A DNA stretch of 6,680 nt, taken from NCBI GenBank assembly GCA_937969485.1, contig CALBVQ010000227.1, positions 1 through 6,680 on the forward strand, read 5' to 3'. Below the pieces are notes generated by a model, which was not told where the DNA came from, did not search any database, and saw nothing but the letters and a program-made list of their open reading frames with translations. A program made the translations under genes and the position numbers. The DNA is from an uncultured Saprospiraceae bacterium (GTDB taxonomy: Bacteria; Bacteroidota; Bacteroidia; Chitinophagales; Saprospiraceae). This document shows positions 1 through 4,600 of this stretch, piece after piece (positions within the stretch are counted from its first letter, which is position 1; the number at the start of each line of letters is the position of its first letter).

Positions 1-291
1 TTTTTTTGAAACCAAGTGACATTTTACAAATCAATGAGAAAAATATAAAAAAATATCAATATTCAAATTGTAATCAGTCTCTATCTTACTAGCGGACGGA
101 GAATATAAGTAGACCATCAGTGACCTAAGGAATTGATTCAAAAACGAAAATTTGACTAAGATGTTTGTAATTTCTAAGACATATTCAAGAAAGCTGAATA
201 AAAAAGCGAGAGATTCGATCAGACACCAATCTTGAAATCTCAGTGATCTTGGATTGTGAGCCAATATCATAGGATGGACAAATGCCAGAAG
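1..291. other. AT-rich intergenic region downstream of fabI, no supported gene
   Basis: This stretch follows the fabI stop codon in the direction of transcription. I find no RNA gene, no recognisable protein and no convincing terminator. Short inverted repeats exist, for example ATTCA/TGAAT around 193-209, but none has a strong stem followed by a T-run on the minus strand. A minus-strand open frame of 79 codons (270 to 31) begins about 21 bases after fabI. Its translation is Phe/Leu/Ser-rich with no motif I know, as expected from translated AT-rich noncoding DNA, so it is not called as a gene. Confidence 0.55.
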
Positions 292-1095
292 TTATCTTTC
301 CAACACTGCTGGATTCATGCCCATACTACTAAAACCTCCATCGTGCATAAGATTCTGCATCGTAACCATCCGAGTAAAATCGCTAAAAAGGGACACGCAA
401 TATCTTGCACAGTCATCAGCTGAGGCATTTCCAAGAGGAGACATCTTATCAGCATAGTCAAAGAAATCAGTAAATCCTTTCACTCCTTTTCCAGCAGTTG
501 TCATGGTTGGCGATTGAGAAATCGTATTCACCCGCACCTTATTTTTAAGAGCCCAGTGATAACCAAACGACCTGGCAAATGACTCTAACAGAGCCTTTGA
601 TTCAGCCATCTCACTATAGTCAGGAAAAGTACGTTGAGCTGCGATGTAAGTTAAAGCAAGGATAGAACCCCACTCATTCATCACTTCCTTTTTATGAGCA
701 ACTTGCATTAATTTATGAAATGAAATTGCACTTACGTCAAAAGTTTTTTGCATCCAATCGTGATTTAAATCCGTATATTCTTTCTTTTTACGAACATTTA
801 CAGACATACCTATCGAGTGCAAAATAAAATCAAGTTTACCTCCCAAAATATCCATCGACTTATCTAGCAAATTCTCTAAATCCTCTAAGCTCGTTGCATC
901 ACAAGCTATCACCTCCGCACCAAGTTGACTTGCCAATTCATCAAGTTGTCCGAATCTTAAAGCCACTGGAGCATTGGTCAGGGTGATCTTTGCACCTTGC
1001 TCAACACAGTGCTCAGCTACCTTCCAAGCAATGGATTGTGGATCAAGTGCACCGAATATAATTCCTCTTTTACCTGCTAATAGTTGATTTGACAT
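292..1095 (-). CDS. fabI: Enoyl-[acyl-carrier-protein] reductase (NADH), FabI
   Basis: FabI catalyses the last step of each elongation cycle of type II fatty acid synthesis in the cytoplasm, reducing trans-2-enoyl-ACP to acyl-ACP with NAD(P)H. The 267-residue protein has the normal length for the family (E. coli FabI is 262). Seen in the sequence: an N-terminal Rossmann nucleotide-binding segment with GALDPQSIA at residues 15-23; CDAT at 65-68, where the adenine-contacting region lies; HSIG at 93-96; and the FabI-type active site with Tyr150, Tyr160 and Lys167 (Y-x6-K, the atypical SDR spacing). RVNTISQSP follows at 188-196 and HDGGFS near the C-terminus. The LALTYIAAQRTFPDY block resembles FabI proteins of Bacteroidota as I remember them. 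The ATG at 1095 is chosen because it gives the family's usual N-terminus (short lead, then GKRGIIFGA). No Shine-Dalgarno sequence precedes it, only A/T-rich DNA, which is normal for the phylum. No catalytic residue is missing. The gene appears to be a single transcription unit. Confidence 0.96.
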   Translation of the reverse strand: MSNQLLAGKRGIIFGALDPQSIAWKVAEHCVEQGAKITLTNAPVALRFGQLDELASQLGAEVIACDATSLEDLENLLDKSMDILGGKLDFILHSIGMSVNVRKKKEYTDLNHDWMQKTFDVSAISFHKLMQVAHKKEVMNEWGSILALTYIAAQRTFPDYSEMAESKALLESFARSFGYHWALKNKVRVNTISQSPTMTTAGKGVKGFTDFFDYADKMSPLGNASADDCARYCVSLFSDFTRMVTMQNLMHDGGFSSMGMNPAVLER

Positions 1096-1111
1096 AAGTT
1101 GATATTTTGGG

Positions 1112-1119
1112 CAAATGTA
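1112..1119 (-). promoter_or_regulatory. Putative Bacteroidota -7 promoter element of fabI (TACATTTG)
   Basis: On the minus strand the sequence TACATTTG matches the Bacteroidota -7 consensus TAnnTTTG exactly. It is the only such match I found on that strand between the terminators and the fabI start. It lies 16 bases before the ATG, so the transcript would have a very short leader of roughly 10-12 bases. No clear TTG-type -33 box is present at the expected distance, which lowers confidence. The context is right: it sits downstream of two terminators of the preceding gene and directly before fabI. Confidence 0.45.
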
Positions 1120-1159
1120 AAGAAAATCATATTATTTAGATACCCTATTCTCCTTTTCC

Positions 1160-1178
1160 TTTGGGCTTAAAGCCCAAA
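1160..1178. repeat. 19-base perfect palindrome TTTGGGCTT-A-AAGCCCAAA
   Basis: The arms at 1160-1168 and 1170-1178 are exact reverse complements around a central A at 1169. As RNA it would form a 7-bp stem with a 5-base loop. It lies about 40 bases upstream of the TACATTTG element of fabI. Possible roles are a protein-binding operator for fabI or a short transcript-end hairpin; neither strand has a real T-run after it, so a classical terminator is unlikely. The same half-site TTGGGC recurs elsewhere in this gap. The palindrome is certain; its function is unknown. Confidence 0.6.
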
Positions 1179-1379
1179 AACTAACATCTTAAAACGCTAC
1201 AATATTACATTCTCAAGATTCTACAATTTGCAACGGCCAACATTTATAACATTTTGATATTGGGCTTCATTATAAAATTGTAACTATAAAAAAGGAGTAG
1301 CTCGAGGCGAGAAGCCAATCTCTCCGAGTGAAGTGCGTTAGGTGTTCAAGGTGTCGAACTGCAGTGGCGGGAGAGCTTA

Positions 1380-1414
1380 TACCAATTCTTTTCGTTTTGA
1401 TCCCAAAATTGGTA
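1380..1414. repeat. Inverted repeat TACCAATT/AATTGGTA
   Basis: Eight-base arms at 1380-1387 and 1407-1414 are perfectly complementary and enclose a 19-base loop. The left arm is followed by TTTT and the right arm is preceded by AAAA within the loop, which allows an alternative longer pairing. There is no T-run beyond either arm, so it is not a standard intrinsic terminator. It is the third hairpin in a row after the two terminators at 1433-1476 and 1482-1511. Confidence 0.45.
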
Positions 1415-1432
1415 AATCGGTCTAGTCAATGG

Positions 1433-1476
1433 AAAAAAATTCTGGAGCCCCTCATCTTTATGAAGCCCTCCAGAAT
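1433..1476 (-). terminator. Rho-independent terminator (second of a tandem pair) behind the large surface-protein gene
   Basis: Read on the minus strand, ATTCTGGAG (1476-1468) pairs perfectly over 9 bp with CTCCAGAAT (1447-1439). Four further bases pair inside the loop (1461-1460 region with 1452-1455). The stem runs directly into a T tract: seven consecutive T on the minus strand at 1439-1433, the first of which is also the last base of the stem. This is the canonical intrinsic terminator layout and is oriented to stop transcription from the large gene ending at 1630, before the fabI promoter. Confidence 0.75.
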
Positions 1477-1481
1477 AGGTC

Positions 1482-1511
1482 AAAAATGTGTTTTGGGAGG
1501 ATCCCAAAACA
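1482..1511 (-). terminator. Terminator-like hairpin (first of a tandem pair) behind the large surface-protein gene
   Basis: On the minus strand, TGTTTTGGGA (1511-1502) pairs perfectly over 10 bp with TCCCAAAACA (1498-1489) across a 3-base loop. It is followed by CA and then five T (1486-1482). An alternative fold extends the stem with AAATG/CATTT around a 2-base bulge. The T-run is shorter and offset by two bases compared with the terminator at 1433-1476, so it may be the weaker or an auxiliary stop. It lies about 120 bases after the stop codon at 1630. Confidence 0.6.
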
Positions 1512-1602
1512 TTTATCTTAAATGAGAGAACTTGCAAGATACCCGCTTATTCCCCTTTGTCACTTGAGGTGTGATACCAAAAATGAATTCATAGCCTTCT
1601 CT

Positions 1603-1618
1603 TTGGGCGAAAGCCCAA
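1603..1618. repeat. GAAA-loop hairpin TTGGGC-GAAA-GCCCAA next to the stop codon of the large gene
   Basis: Six-base arms at 1603-1608 and 1613-1618 are exact complements and enclose GAAA on the plus strand (TTTC on the minus strand). It lies 11 bases past the stop codon of the large gene in the direction of transcription. No T-run follows on the minus strand, so it is more likely a 3' UTR stem than the actual terminator. It uses the same TTGGGC/GCCCAA arms as the palindrome at 1160-1178, with a 4-base instead of a 5-base spacer. Confidence 0.5.
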
Positions 1619-1629
1619 TAAAAATCTTC

Positions 1630-4600
1630 TTACTTAATAACAGTTACATCACCTTTCAGTAATCGCTTAGTACCATCAATCATAGTCACTTTCGCGTACC
1701 ACGCAAACACTGCTGGGTTAACAGGTTCACCTTTGAACGTTCCATCCCATCCCATTTCAAGGTTTCCTGGCACCACATTTTCATTTTTCCAAACTAGCTC
1801 ACCCCAACGGTTATAAACATAAATCTCATCTATATTATCCAATTGGTTTCCGCTAAATAATGTCCAAACATCATTGGTACCATCGTCATTTGGCGAGAAT
1901 ACGTTAGGGGCATAGACCTTACTTCTTCTGTCCACGTGAACCGTTACAGACTCAGAGTCCATACAACCATAAATATCAACCACTGTAGCAGTGTACACAG
2001 TAGTTTCAAATGGAGTTGCTAGTGGATCAACACATTCGAAACAACTTAATGTATTATCGAACGGCGACCATATAACTTCATCAATTAAGGTATCGTTAAT
2101 AGTAACCTCTACCCCATCGATGTAGATTGTAGCACCAAGCTGTGCTGACTCACCAAGATCGATGTATTGATCTGATCCCACATCAATATTAAGATCCAAG
2201 CCTTCAAATAATGTGATCGTGTCCATAGCAGTACAACCGTTACTAGCAGTAACTGTCACAATATAAGTGCCACCAGGTAAGTTTTCAAATATCGGCTCAG
2301 AAGAAGCAGCTCCGTTATTCAATGAGTATGTGAAAGGGCCTACTCCGCCAATTACATCGATGACCTCAACAACGCCTTCATTTATTCCGTAACATGGATT
2401 AATTCCTATCACTTCTATGCCAACAATAGGAGAGCTGTTATCTTCAACTAGCACACTATCAAGATTACTACAGCCAGAAATTTCATCGTAAACATTAATA
2501 TAGTAAGTGCCTGGCAAATCAATTATAGGGTTTAATGTATTACTACCTGTCATGATATTACCATCATCAGTTGTCCAAGTATACTCGAAGTTTCCACCTG
2601 TAGATGTACCTGTTCCATTAAGAGAAATACTTGAATTATTACAATCGATCATCGCATTATCTCCTGCCTCAGCAACTGGAACGTTCAGGTTCTGGTCGAC
2701 TACTATAGAATCAATATTCGTACAATTGTTACTCGTATCAATGATCTGTAAGTAGTAAGTTCCAGGCTCATCAACCATTATGTTGAGAGAATCCGCATCC
2801 GTAATGATATTACCGTCCTCTGTTGTCCAGATGATTATAGTATTTTCATTCTGAGTTGAACTATCTGCCTCAATCATTACTTGATCAGTATCACAATTCA
2901 ATAGTGCTGGCTCGTCAATGATGACGAATGGGTAGTCAACAAGATCAATTACCTGCACTGTATCGTAGTTGATACAATTCGTTTCTTCATCGAGCACTAC
3001 GAATATATAATATCCTTCAGCTCCAGTTTCATAGAACATAGAATCTGCTCCATCAATAGGGTTTCCATCTCCATCAAGCCATTGATATACAAAGCCACCG
3101 ACGGATGATTCAGAACCGTCAAGAATGACTGAAATCGTAGAACAGTCTAGATACATATCTCTACCAGCATCTGCAACTGGAATATCTTCATCAGCAAAAA
3201 TAAATACACTATCAATTGCGAAACAACCTGAAATTGTGTCAGTAACAGAAAGGTAATATGTACCGCCTGCATTCACGTTAGCAATTGAATTATTAGAGCC
3301 CGAAACGATATTACCATCAACGGTTGTCCATTCGTAAACTATACTTGGGCCTTGCGTTGATCCAGAACCGTTTAAGGAACCTTGAATTACCTCACATGTA
3401 ATGTCGAATGGTAATCCAGCATCGGCAATAGGCTGAGGAGTAATAATTATAGTCACCACTTGGCTGTCCGGACCGCAAGGCGAACCTGGAGCAAGTCCAT
3501 ATTCGAATGTATATGTTCCAGCTGACTGACCAGTTATATCAAACGTCCCTAAGATTGCATCAAATGCAGCTCCCGTTGAAGGATTCGAGCTCGTTTCTAA
3601 CCATGTTCCACCGTCACTTTCTCCTATTAATAAATCTTGCAGAGTAAAGATATTGGTTTCACCTTCACAGAAAACTTCAGCCGCGATGGCATCTCCAGCG
3701 AATGCGTTTTCAATTACTGTAATATAAATCACACCTTCCGAAGGACATAGTGGGTCAATTTCATTAAGGATATAAGTCAATTCATAAATACCACCATCTG
3801 CTCCAGTTGCATCGAAAACGTTGCCTGTCAAAGTCGCCGGAGCGGTTCCAGCTGGTTGTGCAGTTATGGACCAAGTGCCTGGAGCACTGTCATTAACTAG
3901 ACCACTAAGATCAACAACTGCTTCATCATTACAGTACGGGCCAGCATTGTCAAGGTTAATTATAGGGCATGCACAATCTTCGACTGTAATATTGACTACG
4001 TATGTATTTGCCTCACATAATCCACCTGGTTCACCTAAGGTATATGTAAATGTATAGGTACCCGGTGCAACTCCGTCGAAATCAAGAACAGGGAAAGATC
4101 CACTTGCTCCTGAACCATCAACATCAGCCCACTCCCCATCTGTCGATCCAGAAATGATTAATCCGTCGAAGTCAATTTCTGAGCCTTTCAATGCAAGATT
4201 GCACACCGTAGTGTCCATTTCGATAACAGCAACTTCACTTGGGATAACATTTATGTTTGCTTCACCCTCTACAAATCCATTACAATTCGCATTACTTACT
4301 GCTGTCAGCGTAATAGTTATATCAGTCGTAGGCGAAGCTACAAGTTGATAAGGATCTTGAGTAATTCCTAGAATCTCATATTCTGTGCCATTAATTTCGA
4401 AGATCAAGTCCCAAGGCCCCATTCCAGCAAAGTCAACAGAAACGATTGTGGAATCACCTTCACATAAGTCGTAGTCTCCGCTAATTTCAGCGAATGGAAT
4501 AGAGTAGAAAATAATAGGCTGACCTACTGAGATTGCTAAGCATTCATCCTCAAAGTCAATTTGACCACTTCCATCATTTGTGCCTACTCCAGCAGAAACA

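Larger units (their letters stand above)
1096..1629. other. 534-base structured intergenic region without a credible gene
   Basis: This gap separates the large surface-protein gene from fabI. It contains, from right to left: a TTGGGC-GAAA-GCCCAA hairpin (1603-1618), two minus-strand terminators (1482-1511 and 1433-1476), a further hairpin (1380-1414), a GC-richer patch (about 1295-1378) with a CTCTCC/GGAGAG pairing (1320-1325 with 1370-1375), an AT-rich stretch (about 1180-1300), a 19-base palindrome (1160-1178), and the fabI promoter element. Two short opposing open frames (1328-1525 plus, 1346-1537 minus) overlap each other and run through the hairpins. They have no recognisable domain and are not called. 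No tRNA or known riboswitch was seen. Confidence 0.7.

Noticed and set aside
31..270. 79-codon minus-strand open frame just after fabI
   Set aside because: Phe/Leu/Ser-rich translation of AT-rich DNA, no motif, no promoter or ribosome-binding signal, and no recognised homologue. Proximity to fabI alone is not enough.
1295..1378. tRNA or known riboswitch in the GC-richer patch upstream of fabI
   Set aside because: A GTTCGA-like string occurs on the minus strand, but the flanking bases do not form a T-arm and no acceptor or anticodon stem could be found. No known riboswitch core was recognised.
1328..1537. Two opposing open frames (plus 1328-1525, minus 1346-1537) of about 63-65 codons
   Set aside because: They overlap each other almost completely and run through two terminator-like hairpins. 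Their products show no domain. Treated as chance frames in a structured noncoding block.
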